Notes: generated from the letters alone by a model not told the origin. A stretch of DNA of 64,000 nucleotides from Apodemus sylvaticus (GCF_947179515.1 NC_067488.1:29414039-29478038); one strand, 5' to 3'. Shown: positions 44,426 through 57,639, numbered from the stretch's first letter. Numbers and translations are program-made.

Positions 44426-46011
44426 AATTAGGTAATCTATTTTGATGGTAATATATTTAGATAATATAAAGATGGCTACAGAAGTTACCTTATGCTCTTC
44501 ACCCTCTTTGAGGATCCTATCAGAAGAAAAATAAGATCAATTTGTGCACTCACCAATAACATTAATTTCTTTGGTGCCGTCTGACAGATCTCTCTGCTGG
44601 ATCTCATGTTTTCCTCCTTGTATGATAAGTACCTTGTGATAGTCAGTCTGTGAAGACATCTTGCTTCTCGTAACACGGCTAGCCATTTTTCTTTTCATCC
44701 ATCAGCGATTACCCCCTGAAGTGAATTGTCTACCAAGGCTCATTTCTTATTTCCACCAGTCCCTACACAGCTATTAATTAAATTCTACTGCAAGGAAGAT
44801 TTCCTCCTGTCTTTCTCATTTGTTATGCATTTATTTATACCACTGTGGGCTCATAGATACTTATTTTAGCCTGTGGGTTATAGTCTGCACTAAGTATTTA
44901 TTTCATTATACAGATCATCCGAGATTCAGTCAATGGTGGCTGATTCAAGTTTGATATTCTGTGTCTTTTTGACATGCCCTCATATTTTTTTTTTTAACAT
45001 TTCTTTATTTGTAACATCTGAGAATATTCTAGACTTATCTCACATTTCCCCTGCTCCTCCCCTGGAGTCACCTATGTCTCTTGCTTTTATCAGAGATGGT
45101 GCTTAAAAGCTAAGATTGGGCACCAAGTGTGCTTGTTGGTACTAAGAATCTGTGGCTTCTAAGGTTGCTTATCAAAGAGAGTTGTAAGATATATGTGTAC
45201 TTAATTATGCAAGCAACACACATACATGTATTTCTACATCTTCCTGTGTGTATGTACATGTATATAGCTGTCTGTGTGAATTACAAATGTTTAAAAATTA
45301 TGAAGTTATATATGCTAGTTCTGATGTTAATTAAAGACCATAAGAATCACTTTTTTTTCACCTCTAATTATCTGAAGATCTTTTTCACAGTGATGGATGG
45401 AAAAATCTATATTGATAATTGAGTCACTTTTATTTTTGGCATTTCCCACTATACCCTTATTTGAAAAGTGAACATATTAAGCAGAGCACAGCATCTCTCC
45501 TCAGGTCCACTTCTTTCCAGGCTTCACATTAGAGGGGAAAAAACCCCACTTTTTGAGGTTTCTTAGGCTTGATGTTCTCTGCCTTGTCCCTCTCGCTCAC
45601 CTTAGTTTCTATCCTATTTGTGATGTAGCTAAGTTGAACTGTTATTATATGAGTTTGATTTTTAGCTCCTGTCTCTCACTTTAGGTTGAGTTTTAATAAC
45701 ATGATTATTTTGTTCAGGGTGGGAAACCTTCTGAAGATCAGTGTCAGGGCTAGGTTAAAAGTATTCAGAGAAATTCAACCCTATCCCCACCCCACCCCCA
45801 TTTTCCTTCTATCAGGTTCTCACTTACCTCTATAAGAAATGTATCTCTTGTACTTGTTTATCTTTCCCATAACCCCTCTCTGTAAATGAGCAGCTATGTG
45901 TTTGTTGTTACTATCACTATGTTTAATTCTCTTATATAAAAGATGGCAGCAGTCAATTCCATAGAAACTATTTTGTGTTTTTCCTCTTTCTCCTAAAACA
46001 TGTCAGTACAT
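44426..46011. other. Unassigned stretch
   Basis: No gene. A T-rich start followed by pyrimidine-rich sequence (44985-45080) is weakly like antisense old rodent L1. The rest shows nothing recognised. Confidence 0.4.
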
Positions 46012-46150
46012 CAGGCATGGTTTTCATATCAGTAATTCCAGGGACAGTGAAGTAGGAGGATTGCCATTTGTGACTAACCTCGACTATAGCTTGAGACTCA
46101 CATACACAAAAACAAAACGAAACAAACAAATAAGAACAAACCAAACCAAG
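46012..46150 (+). repeat. Old B1/PB1-like SINE
   Basis: caggcatggttttcatatca, gtaattccagggacagtgaa, gtaggaggattgccatttgt, gagactcacatacacaaaaa, then a CAAA-rich tail. Follows proto-B1 order with a degenerate core. Confidence 0.65.
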
Positions 46151-46314
46151 CAATGGATAAACCGCTTTATATCCGTTGTTTGACAATTCATTTCCTCTAT
46201 GGCTTTACCGTGTTTTCAGGTGTGGCTTATATAATCACTCTCAAATATATGAGTATTCAAATCATGTGCAGTATTAAGTGAACTCTGTGCATCTTCCTGA
46301 TGTTTGAGTTTCAG

Positions 46315-46455
46315 CTTATGAATAGATTTTTAGAAGTGAGATTACTGGAAAAAAAGATATTCCATTTTATTACATCATGCTAAATTTCCTTGTAGAAGAA
46401 TCTTACATGTGGTGGAAGGACATTCCTACTAGAAACATATAAAAGACGTTATTTT
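46315..46455 (-). repeat. Possible L1M fragment
   Basis: tttttagaagtgagattact and acattcctactagaaacata are weakly like the antisense L1 post-ORF2 region (agaagtggaattgctgggtc, cactcccaccagcagtgt). Confidence 0.35.
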
Positions 46456-46594
46456 CCTTTATTCACTATACACAGATTGGACTCCATGGACTCTTGGGAT
46501 ATGGATATTTACTTCAATTTAGTATCTGTTGAATGGTTGCCCCCTCAACTTTGCTCTATAAGCAATCCACAGTTTATTGATCATGCTATTTTTG

Positions 46595-47110
46595 TAGGCA
46601 TGCAGACCCTAGGAGTTATAGGATCACAGGGATTTCCACCCAAATTCTAAAGAAGAACTTGTGAGACCTGACAGTGTGTAATAATGCTGAATTCCCTCCA
46701 GTGCACCTTTGATAGGTTGATGTATGATACTCTAAAGGTGAAATCTAAGCTGCAATGGAGACCTCAGGATATTAGAAATACCAAGAAGGAGGAATACATG
46801 CTGGTGAATGCTAGTAGCTGCAGGCAGAGAGAGGCATGCGTGTTACAGTCAGCAAGACCCTAGGAACAGCTAACCAAGTCCTAGAAGCATGTGTGGTGTC
46901 AAAACACCACAATCCCAAATAGTGGTCATGGAGTTAACTATGTTAATATTAATCTTGATGGGTTTTAGTCTTATTTTCATCTTATCCTTTCTTCTTTTCC
47001 TGCTGCCTCCTTTGAAATGGGAATGCTTACTTTGTACTGCCGAAATATTTGTGAGATTTGGAGATTTTTTTTTTTGCATCTCCTCTCAGAAGGCCTCCAC
47101 GGTTACTTTG
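46595..47110 (+). mobile_element. MaLR internal-region fragment
   Basis: ggagttataggatcacaggg, atttccacccaaattctaaa, gtgagacctgacagtgtgta, and further on tgctgcctcctttgaaatgg with gaatgcttactttgtactgc follow the internal region of rodent MaLR elements. No LTR is recognised directly at its edges, so it is an orphan fragment. MaLR internals normally lack pol, and no open frame is present here. Confidence 0.55.
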
Positions 47111-47559
47111 ATTAAATATACACTGTAGCTTTTATACTAGGGTGTTAAACTTGTTTTTGTTGTGGCTGTCATTGGTTTGCTTGCTTTTCCATGTGTTCTG
47201 TTTGCTTTATGCCCTGTCCTTGATTTGAAATATAAAATCTAAGATGCAATTATCCTTGATGACCAACACAGTAGACAACTGTACCTCAGTATTCATGAGA
47301 GAATAGTTTTAGACTCTCTCATAAATAACCCAATTCACTGACACTCAAGTCGTTCATACAACATGACAGAGTATTGCTTGAATCCTCCTTCAATTTTTAA
47401 ATAGTCTTGGGATTATGCACTGCATCTGATATCATATAAATCCTACATAAAATATCATATAAGTGTTACAATTATTTAGGTATATTGTTTAGGGAATGGT
47501 GAAAATAGCAAAGACATATTTAGTACATATGCAGATTTTCACATTGTATTTATGTATTT

Positions 47560-47770
47560 AAAAATATGTTTGTATGTGTATGTGTGTGTGCATACACACA
47601 CATGTGCACGCGAGTAGGTGCATGTATGTGTAACAATAATTATTGAGAAGGGTCATGAATTTGAAAGAGAGTAAGAAGAAGCACATGGGAGACTAGTGAA
47701 AGAGAAAAGGGAAGGTGAAGATGATGTAATTATAATTGCAAATAAAAATAAAATTAATTAAATAAAATGA
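47560..47770 (+). repeat. Rodent L1 (Lx-type) 3' end
   Basis: caataattattgagaagggt, catgaatttgaaagagagta, agcacatgggagactagtga, ggtgaagatgatgtaattat and an A-rich end are the terminal 3' UTR of an Lx-type L1. The preceding 47573-47611 is alternating purine-pyrimidine. 5'-truncated. Confidence 0.8.
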
Positions 47771-49561
47771 TTATTTTCAATTTGCAGTTGCTTAACTACT
47801 TGGGCGCAGTATTCTTGTGAGGTGTGAGGGACACTGCCTTGGCCCACTTCCTTGTCCTATAAGCTTTCTTAGCCATCAGTCAAACACTGATATCATGTTA
47901 TTCTGCTCAAGACCTGGTCCAGAGCCTTCCATGTAAAGTAATTGTCACACACTGCCGAGCACATTTGCTATGGGTCCCTTGGGAAAATGTTCCAGTTTCC
48001 TAAAGCTTGCTCTTTAAACCAGAGGGAAAGACACTGGTGTCTCTCTCTGGTTTTATTTCATCCCTCACCTTTGAGGCTGCCCTTGAGAACAGGCTAATTG
48101 AACAGCAAACTACCACACTGTTTAATGCACAGGCTTAACAGGAGCTCATCTGTGCCTCTTTAACACAAAGTGTCAGAGTCCTTTCAGTCTTGTTAGTCTC
48201 GGTTTATTTTGGGTTGTCAGATGAACAGCAACCCACGTGTCTCACACCAGTGGTTCTCAATTTTTCCCCCATTGTTTTGTCTCAGACTACATTTAAAAGT
48301 TGTCAGACCGGGGCCTAGAGGGAATAAAAACAGGGTCAGAAGGCTCTGCAAGGATCAGCACCTTGGGCCACTTCTCTCTTAGTCAAGCATACTCAGTCAT
48401 TAGGAAGACCAGGGCCTAGGGAGAGGATGTCAGAATGCGTGTGTTGTCCAAGCCCAATGCATAAATCCAGTTTTGTGTCTAAGACCAACAGACTACACAT
48501 GATTGCTGTGTATCTAATAGGGCTACAAGGATACATTCTTAGGAAAACGTATTACTGGAGGAGGAGATGTTGAAGAGAAAACCTGTGGTAAAGACATGGC
48601 TGCTGTCTTCTAATAGTGCCCCCATGAAATGGGTATCAAGAATGCTTTGTTGTTTCCAGAAAGTAAAAATTAGGTTCCCTGAGTTTGTAAAACCAGGAAA
48701 ATGATTTTAGTTCAGATGAGCAAAAGCTAGTGTACCCGCCTTGTTTGTGCTCAGTGTGGATGAAGTGTCTCTTCTTATATCATTACACCTATGTACATTA
48801 AGAAGTATCATTCCTTGTTTTGTAGAGTATTCTGCTACAAAGAAGAGCTAGATTTGATCTCATATATTATTACAAGGAGGTTGGAATCTGTCCCCAAAGC
48901 TTCTCAGCCTCCTGGTTCTTTCCTGTCAGACCTGGGTATTCTGTAAGACCATGATGACTTCTTCACTGGATACAAACTTTTATCAGATGTCCCTTATGAC
49001 CCCTTATTACAAGAGGACCTGTGCTGCCCCATACTCTACTCTCTTCTGCAGCAAGTATCACACCTGTGCAGCACATCACTACAGTGTCACCTCTAAATCA
49101 CATCTCTTATCTCATCCTACCTCTTTTAGTGGTTTCAATATACCCATTAGATAAGTAAGAACATTAACAGAGCCTCAGTTCAAAGCCTGTTCTCCAGAGG
49201 AGTGGATGGGTAAGAAGCTGCCTGGAGAGGCTGGAAAAGGGTCAGTGCTCAGGTATGTTGAAAGCCAGGCATCTTGCAGGCAACATCCCAGTTATACATT
49301 ACTCCTGGCTAAGCCTGTGATTTCTTAGCAAATATGTATTTGACCTGTTGGCTCTTTAGAGACACAGAGAAATGAACAAACTCTTTTGGGAAGAGAGAGC
49401 AATTATAATGCAGAATCATAACCAAATATGTAAATGATGGCTAGTTTATAAGATAGACACTAGAGCATGATTGTTAGTGTTTTAATCCCATCTATCTCTG
49501 GGGGCGATAATATATGTGTTCCACCTCTTGTATATTGCTGTATATTTCTGCTTTGCCTACC
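47771..49561. other. Unassigned; unique-looking
   Basis: No gene or firm repeat. A cagtggttctcaatttttcc at 48249-48268 resembles a hAT-Charlie terminal inverted repeat, but its partner is not found. A hairpin at 48016-48053 is reported separately. Base composition is balanced and simple repeats are few. Confidence 0.4.
48016..48053. other. Near-perfect short hairpin
   Basis: Left arm 48016-48034 and right arm 48037-48053 are complementary over 16-17 pairs, with a two-base bulge, one mismatch and a two-base centre. The whole hairpin is about 38 nt, shorter than a microRNA precursor. Confidence 0.8.
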
Positions 49562-49735
49562 GAGAGCTGTGCAACCTCAAGCAAGGTGATTGCACTTTTC
49601 TGTTCATTTATTTTTAAATTTACTAGTGAACTGGAAATAATGAGCAGTCACTACCAAGAATGTTGTAAAGATTGGAGGAATTTGAACAGAAATTGAAATA
49701 AATCCTAACAAGTCTGAGAATAACTGTTCAAGGTC
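49562..49735 (-). repeat. MIR fragment
   Basis: gagctgtgcaacctcaagca, aggtgattgcacttttctgt, aatgttgtaaagattggagg follow the MIR complement (gctgtgtgaccttgggcaag, ttacttaacctctctgt, agggttgttgtgaggatt). Confidence 0.55.
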
Positions 49736-52689
49736 CTAGCTGTTAGTCCATGAGCAGATTTATGTTTGCCCTGTGTCTAGAGGAGCAGACTGTACTCTTC
49801 CCTGTTCCTTCCCATCCTGTCCCCATTATACAATTTATAAAAAAGGGAAAGTTAAATATTACCTGTCTAGAAAAAGGTAGGCATGTGAACTAAGAGGTTT
49901 CTGGAAATTCCATCCAGACTTTGAAACCACAGGCTCTAAATTGCATTTATTCTTACAAATTCTCCTCAGCTTCTTTGCCATGTAAGACAACATTTTTGAT
50001 TTTATCCCATCTTTATATTTTAAACTTTAGATGACTATTTAGGAGAGATGCTTTCACTTATTGGGGAAGAATTTTGTCAGCAATTCAATGGCAAAATTAC
50101 ACCTAGTTTGATGGGTTAAATACTCATGGATTCTTCTTAATTCTCCATTACTACATTTCTCCCATTTGATCTCTATCCCTATTTCCTTCTCATCTCGACC
50201 CACCACATCCCAGTTCACACCATTCAGAACAGATTTCTGGAATACAACCCCACTGGAATCAGATCATTCCATCCATCTGCACTGAGCATCTGTCTTGCAG
50301 GTTTGTGGCTAGGTTGTAATGCCTTCACAGAAGTAAGCATCTTTAAAAGTTGAATATCACTTTTCCCATTCTTTCCCTCAACTGGTACCCACAGCTCATT
50401 TTTCTGTTGGCTGTTAATTTGTGGATTAAACAGCCAAAGCCAGAGTAATCTGCAACATGCTGAGAGTTACCTCTGCTGGCTTCTTCTACATCTTATGATT
50501 GTTTAATCCTCTTAGAATTCAGACTAGGAGAGTCAGAATTCCCATAGTTGATATACATAATATACAGACACATACTGATTCTGACATAGGGCTTTCCAGA
50601 GGACAAGAAAACAGTACCCCCTTGCAATCACATCAAAACTTATTCATTCATATCCTTGGATAGTCACTAGACACTTCTATGAGCCTAAAGCTCTATGCCA
50701 GGGCTGGAGGTTGGATAAGAGTGAACAAGTTAGCCAAGGACTGTGTCATCAAAATGTATCTAATTACTTCAAGGAGAGTTACATAACTAGACATATGTTT
50801 ATCAATACCACAATGATATTAGTTACCATAGCATGGTAGCACAAATTCTTGATTATATTGATGTATAATATTAAGGATGATGGCAGTGTGATTGATTTCA
50901 CCACGTGGTTGGACTCCTTGTTCATATGCACATGTTGAAATTGCAACCTATTTCCTATTTCTGAGAGTCTTTGCAAAGGAGAGAATTTAGATCACTAGGG
51001 ATAAGGCAAACAGGGTGACAGATTCCAACAAGAAAGAACCAAGGGAGCAATGGGACAGGATTCTCTGATTTTAAATTGATGCCTCTGAGTTGCTGGCTTA
51101 GCTTTGCGAGACCAGAGAAGATGAAAAGGTGGAGGCAGACATCTAGATCCATAAGATTCATGTTTGGGTCCTAGGGGAAAAGGTCTGGACATTTGTGCAG
51201 GCAGACACTCTTGACTAGAAAGCTGGTATTTAGCTGTGGCAGTTGGCTGGACAGCTATGTTGTTCTTGCAGTTTTCAGGTAGATGTCTTAGCAAAGCTAA
51301 TGAAGGGAGATACGCCCTTTCAGGTAGCCAAATCAGGTCCCTCAACCTAGAGGAGTGGTAAATGTTGCAGTTTTCTCTCCTGGTTGACTCTGTGAACATT
51401 AGTAAAGAAAAGGTCCTAGAGTAGATTTCCCATCCACATTCCCAGACTTTCCTGGTTACTCTTAAGAACAAAGCTATGTAGCACATGGATTTACTAAGAA
51501 TTAAGCCAACATCAAGGGGTGGGAATCTGTATATTTTTAATCCATGTAGGCTAAATGCCACATAATGGGAATGCATGGGCAAGCCTCTGTTGAGGATGCC
51601 ATCAATCTGTTCATTATTTTAAATATAGCAATCGTTTTGGGAATTTTCCTTAGAAAAAATCCTGATTTCAATATTTTAATTTATGTAAATTTATGATTCC
51701 TGGAATCAGGTCAGAAGGCTTTGAAGATTGTGCCTCCTTGGGATTTTAAATGTCTGTTCTTACTCTTTGAATGAGACTCTAGTTAAGCTGCCCACTTCTC
51801 TGAGGAATGTGTGCAGACATGGATATCTTTGCACATGAGTATGAGTGTGTGCATGGGTGTGTGAAAAATACGCCGACCCACAGGTTTTTTGTATGTTTGT
51901 TTGTTTGTTTTTCCAAATTGCCCAGATTTTGGGCCACAATTGTTTGAGATACTATTTGCTAAAACCTAATGTCTTGTCTCACAATCCCATTTGGATTACA
52001 TAGATATAAGATAGTATGCTATAGAGGTGAAGTATTATATGCTCACTGCTACTGACCATCATTGTTAAAAACTTATTTACTATTTGCCACCAAAGCTTTT
52101 GTGGAGCCTTTCTGAAAGCTATTAATCATTCTATCAACAAATATTTAGTTATCACCTCCTGCAAGATAGGGTCTTGACAGCACTCATTGGTGGTGATAAA
52201 GGCCTGAGAAAGGGATCCCAGAGGCTTTGAAGTCAGTTGGGAAAACATTCAGGTTAAGACACTATTGCTTCAGTGCATGGTGATGAGGAATTCATGCTTA
52301 ATTCTCTAGTATTCCGCTTCTGGGTGTCACTTTCCAGGTGATTTTCAAATGAAAAGGAATCTTGGGACCAGACTGGACCAGCACCAAGAAATCTGGCAGC
52401 TTTTCCAAGTCTCTTGTTCCCCACAGGCACCTGAACTATGAGCTTAGTTCCCATGGCTCCCACAGGGTGAGGTTGGCAGCTTCTGATGCAGCTGTGTATA
52501 TGCTGTTTCCATAGTTATGTGACTACAGTGACTAATTCATCAAACAGGGTTTCTACAGCGTTGAGGAGTGATAGCTCTGAGTAGAAGCCCTCTTAAAAAT
52601 TGCTGTGTGCTTACTATTTATTTTATAAAACACCAAAAATAATTCAGGATGCCTTTCACAGCCATTCCCTTTCTATTTCTTTTTATTGC
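49736..52689. other. Unassigned; longest ORF but no gene
   Basis: A minus-strand frame of 195 codons (50995-51582) is the longest in the window. It shows no domain, signal or compositional bias of coding sequence that I recognise, and no related frame continues it. Weak ancient-repeat-like motifs occur at 50640-50740 (attcattcatatccttgg, ctatgccagggctgg) and 52125-52150. Confidence 0.4.
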
Positions 52690-52868
52690 TTCTCTGCACA
52701 GAAGGAACATACTAGGTATTTTTTCCATAAATGATTTAAATTTTACAGTGGTTATATGAGGGCCTTATTGTTTATATTTTACAAATGGAAAAACAGAGGT
52801 ACAGATAACTAAACTGATTTATCAAATGCAGAATTAGAAAATAATAGAGCTAGGATTTGAATGAAGGG
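52690..52868 (+). repeat. MIR fragment
   Basis: gtttatattttacaaatgga, aaaacagaggtacagataac, taaactgatttatcaaatgc and agagctaggatttgaatgaa match the MIR core order (ccattttacagatgag, gaaactgaggcacagag, gttaagtaacttgccc, agagccgggattcgaa). Confidence 0.65.
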
Positions 52869-54177
52869 TTTGTTTTTTGTTTTTTGTTTTGTTTTTTGGG
52901 GGTTTATTTGGAGGATGGTTCAAAGGTCATAATTAAAAATCAAATCTCAATGCCTCTCTATCTTTTGGTGTGTCTAAGGAATTGAAAGTTTTATTCATTA
53001 TCTGAATTTAAGGATTATTTAGTTAATAGCTGACTTTGAATTTATAGACAATTCTCTCTATAAAGACTTTGTCATTGTATGTGTAATATTTCTGATCATG
53101 TGCTTTTATATTTTGCTAAAGATGGCAGACAAAACATTTGGAATGTCTGCATAGTCTCCTAAATTGGACAATTTCTAAAATAAAACTAAATAGGTGCAAT
53201 GGTTCAGTTACTGCCAAAATAAATAAATAAAGTTCTTGCTTCCCTTAGTCCTGGTAGAGGTGAAGAGTAACACATTGCCTGCTGAGTCACGTGTCAGTCT
53301 TCACAGAGATCCTTTTTGGTCAAGAGTTTGGATAAGAGCCATGTGTATAGGAAACTCAAAAATGGCCCAGTCACCCCCTCCCGGAGCACACATTCAACGC
53401 TGAGTGGATAAGTCTTATGAACTTGAATATAAAGCATGGGTTCATTGTGTGTGTGAGAAAAATGAGTTCGTCTCTGTGGGTAAAGGCCTCCATTGTTTCC
53501 AAAGATCAATGTCATTGATTTTACTGCATGGCACATAAAAGCAGAGGCTCGGAGAAGTAGCCATGAAAGGAGGGTAGCAGCTGTCGGGTTGAGCGAGCTG
53601 CTTCAAGTTGCTCTGCCCACCAGTTGAAAGGCTTTGATTTGTCTGTTCAATCCATCGCAGAGTTTGGGGCAGTTATTTATGGATCCCCTTAGGTGATGAA
53701 TCCGGCAGAGGTGCGGAAGCTTTATTTGGGGTTTCGGCATCAATTGCCTGCTTTTAGGTTGAGAAGGGGGAGGGGATTGATGGAAACATCAGAAATGTGT
53801 CTGTGTTGGCTGACTGTAAGTACCACTAGGACTTACACCATATTATCTTCATGTAACAACCACACATCAGTTTCTTCTGAGTCCAGTTTCTACTGGGTCT
53901 GGGAGCAGGAGGACAGAGCTCGATTGATTTGAACAGATCTTAGCTGGTATTTTTTTTACTGAATAATTTCTGCATAATAATCTCTGTGGGAGACACCCGA
54001 GTTTCAGAGTCCTATCATCAAGTAAATTTAGATCCGAAGCAGAAACCTTTGGAGTATTCATTTGATCTATTTGAATATGTATAAATGCGTACATGTATGT
54101 GTCTCCAGTCATTCTAGAAAAGTCGGGGGTTGCTAGAATTTCTTCACAATGAAGGATCTGAATCTTTCCCTAATGTT
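52869..54177. other. Unassigned stretch
   Basis: No gene or named repeat. Short GTTTT-rich patch at 52870-52900. Frames of about 80 codons on both strands have no recognisable domains. Confidence 0.4.
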
Positions 54178-54355
54178 TTTTAATAGCATCATTGAGATAT
54201 AATTTACATAACATACCATTTACCTCTTGAAAGTACCCAATTCAGTAGCTTTTGATATATTTACAGAGCTGAGAAATCACTATAATAAATTCCAGAACAT
54301 TTTCATCAACTCAAAAAGAAAAAAATATATTCTGTACCCTTTAGCTATGACTCCC
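54178..54355 (-). repeat. Old L1M 3' UTR fragment
   Basis: agcatcattgagatataatt, tacataacataccatttacc, tgatatatttacagagctga, gaacattttcatcaactcaa and ccctttagctatgactcccc match the common antisense L1M 3' UTR (tattgaggtataattgacat, ttcacagagttgtgc, agaacattttcatcacccc, ccattagcagtcactcccc). Confidence 0.75.
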
Positions 54356-54699
54356 CAAGCCGCCTTTGTTCAGTTTTTGAGGCAGGATTTCTGATAATGT
54401 TCAAAAGACATTTCTATTTCTGTACATCCCCAGAGTTTTAGAAATAACTGCATTATAACACTTCTTACACTGCAGGGCTAGCGTTTGTTTTTCTTCTTGT
54501 CTTTTCTGAATCTCTGCCTTCCGGGAGGACAAATGCTTAAGTTTATTGAACTTTTATGTCTACTGTCAGTTCACCTTCTAGTACATCTTGGGGTTCAAAC
54601 AAAGGAGCTAAGACATAAGGAAAGAAGAAGGAGTTGGGGAAAGAGGAGATGTGGGAGAAGGAAAGGAAGGAAGGAGTGAGAGACGAAGGGAGAGCACGC

Positions 54700-54710
54700 G
54701 TGCGCACTCA

Positions 54711-54750
<40 letters not shown>
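54700..54750 (+). repeat. GC-alternating lead-in and (CA)n
   Basis: gcacgcgtgcgcactcacgc followed by about 18 CA units. Alternating purine-pyrimidine over most of its length. Confidence 0.95.
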
Positions 54751-54753
<3 letters not shown>

Positions 54754-56383
54754 CTGTCAAATATGGTACAGAGAAGACATCTGGTAGGCATTTTCTGACA
54801 AATATTCTTTTTTTTTTTTTTAAAGGCAATGTTTTCAACGAAAAGGAAAACCATGAATTTTGAGTGGATTTTCTTTCGAATTTGCACCAATCTGCAAGCT
54901 ATGAGCTATTTACTTCACAGTGTCCACAGAATTTCACACCTAAATCATCTTTGGCTGCTATCATGGAGAGATTGACAATAAAAGCAATTCATTTACAGGC
55001 GGAACTTGTTCTTTTATAATCTAATCTTTATAGATGGCTTGGAACTAAGAAGCCAGCCTGGCCCACCAGGTATTTCCAGCTTGTACTTCATTATTCCCCA
55101 AGGCTGTGCCTTCAAATATGTGGCTTAGGATGACTTTCCTTTGGTATTTGCACATCCCAGTCAATTTATGAAAGTGAACCTATGTCATAAGGGGTACGGT
55201 CTATATGTTTCATGCATTGTTTCTTATATCTGTATGTACTTCATCAATTGAACATGTAATCGTATCTAGCTGTGAGATAGACTCTCCTGTTTGCCCTTGT
55301 ATCCAACTACACTTCATGCTTAGCTTCTCCTTCTGAAGAAGGAGAGGTAGAGGAATGTCAGAGAGTAGCCTCGTGCCTCACCTTTCTTTTTGCGATCCGT
55401 ACTATGACACATAGCTACTTTCCCTCATTTTCAATTTTGTGTATTAGTAAGCACTGGGCCTGAAAAAAAATGTGACTTTTAGGTATATCTTATTATGTTT
55501 TATATGTTTGGCATTTAAATGAACTTGGAATAATTTTTTTTTGCTACTTTTATAATTGCAAATGTATTTCTAGTACATTAGAGAATAAGCAGGCCTTCCT
55601 GAACCAGCCAGGAAAACTTGCCCATTTACAATATTATTTCTATGGGAAAATGATTCTGGCTGTTTAAAATACTACAAAGAAATGTACTTTCAAAATGGCC
55701 ACCTGACAGTTGAATAGTGCTAAACTCACTGATGCTTATAAGCAAACTAACAGATGAGAGAGACACTAGAAGCTTCTCCAGGCAACTCCTATGCAACACT
55801 ACAACACTGCTAATTTCATTCAAGATAAGGCCAGTTAGAATTTCTTCCTTTTTCATTTGTTTGTTAGGCCACAGTTGTGGCCTGGTCTTTGGACTTTAAA
55901 TATTCAGCCTTTTCTTGGAATTTGTTCAGTTGGGAATTGGCAACCACAGCACAGACAGTACATGGGAGGTGCATTTTAAAATTCACTGGTAAAGGTCTAC
56001 CTTAAAGCTTCAGAAAACATAGGTTTAATTTTGGCTAATATAACTTTGGCTATTTTCTGATTCAGAATTTGTCATGGTTAAAATGTAAAGCTTTTGAAGA
56101 GTATAATATATTCATGTATGAGAACATAAGCATAGTTGTTTATGTTAGTGTCCAAATTTAGGAAGTCTCCCCCCATAACCCCTACTGTACTAAGCATGTG
56201 CTCAGGCTGAGGACATGTAAGAGTTTGACACTGATTGCATGGCTCAGTCAAACTAGACTTTCTCTCTCATGCAGTTGACAAATATTCATTATATGCCTAT
56301 GACTAAAGCACCTGGATAATGGACTGAGGTCCAGGAAACAGATGTTGAACTAAACAATCCCTAGACAAACTCTAGGAAGCTTA
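54751..56383. other. Unassigned stretch
   Basis: No gene or named repeat. T run at 54809-54821. Motifs at 56274-56370 (gacaaatattcattatatgc, aggaagcttactttc) faintly resemble an ancient mammalian repeat. Confidence 0.4.
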
Positions 56384-56463
56384 CTTTCTCTCTCCCTCCC
56401 TCCCTCCCTCCCTCTCTCCTCTCTCCCTCCCTACCTCTCTCCTCTCTCCCCCCCTTCTCTCTC
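56384..56463 (+). repeat. (CT)n/(CCCT)n pyrimidine tract
   Basis: Blocks of CTCTCC and CCCTCCCT, about 80 bp, almost pure pyrimidine. Confidence 0.94.
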
Positions 56464-57639
56464 TCATAGAAAACAGATTTTAAATAGTTGCAACAAGGTA
56501 GGAGGAGGGTGGTTGATTCCTGGCAGAAGAGCCTGCAGCTGTTTGCTAGGATCCATGTCTAAGTGAAAGGGTCCCAGCTCCACCTCTCCCACCTCCGTGC
56601 TCAGAGGCAATAATGGGGAAAGGAAGAAGAACAAGTATCTTGTGGAAATGGCTGTAACATGCAGCTCTTGTGAGTGCCTCTCAGAGGAACCAGGATGTGA
56701 GGAAAAGGAAAAACAAAACAAAACAACAAACAAAATGAACTTGATTCTTGAAGACCCACCCATTTGGAAATATCTATTATAGCACTTGTCACATACATGA
56801 AAACGAAGATCCAATGCATGGTAGCATTTTGGACAATGTTGATGACAGGAAAAGTGTTTTGTTTATTTAAGGGCCAGGGAGGTCACACAAAACTTTCTAG
56901 GTCAAGCTAAGGTTTCTGCAAGCTGTTTGAAGGTGGCTTATCTGGTCAGAGGGTAACATTTATTTTAAGCTTATGTGGCCAGAAGAGCACTGGTGAACAG
57001 GCTGACTTCGGAAAAAGCACGAAAGCAAAATCTGTTGGTATCAACAGAGGTGCTCTGGTAGCAGACCTCTGTTTTCAAAGGTAGAAGATCAAGTGTGTGT
57101 GTGTGTGTGTATCTGTGTATGTGTTGTGAACTTACAGACTTCAGTGTGTAGGAGTCTCAGAAATGTCTTCTACTATGAAAAGAACATTTTCACATTAGAA
57201 AGAAATTGACTAAGGGTTTTGGCTTGAGAATGTTCTAACTGGTTCAGAATTAGATAAGTCTTCTAGATTAATCCCTAGGACAGATAACTAGACTGGACTC
57301 TGCTCTTTGAATGTCCTAAAAACATTAGTGCACTGGAGTAAATTTTCTTGAAGTAATAGAAATGAATGAGATTTCATTTATTCATGAATAATCATTAATA
57401 GATCCACTTCTTCAAAGATATTTCTTGAAGAAATCTTAAGTGGGAAGAGAGGAAAGAGAACACCATGCGATGCATGAGGCAGAAAAGGAGAAGGAAGAGT
57501 ATTGGGGAGGAGGAAGAAAACCAGTAAGAGAGGGACAGGAAGGTGACAGAGGGCAGTAGTGGAGAGGAACAGATAAGAATAATGTGTCCAAGAATATGTC
57601 CATGAAATGCACTATGTGTTGAGTTTAAAAAAAAATACT
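56464..57639. other. Unassigned with a short GT run
   Basis: No gene. GT run of about ten units at 57091-57112 and a purine-rich patch at 57430-57560. A 116-codon minus-strand frame (56464-56814) has no recognisable domain. Confidence 0.4.

Noticed and set aside
48249..48310. hAT-Charlie element from cagtggttctcaa
   Set aside because: Only one terminal-repeat-like end is visible; no matching inverted end or 8-bp TSD was found within about 600 bp.
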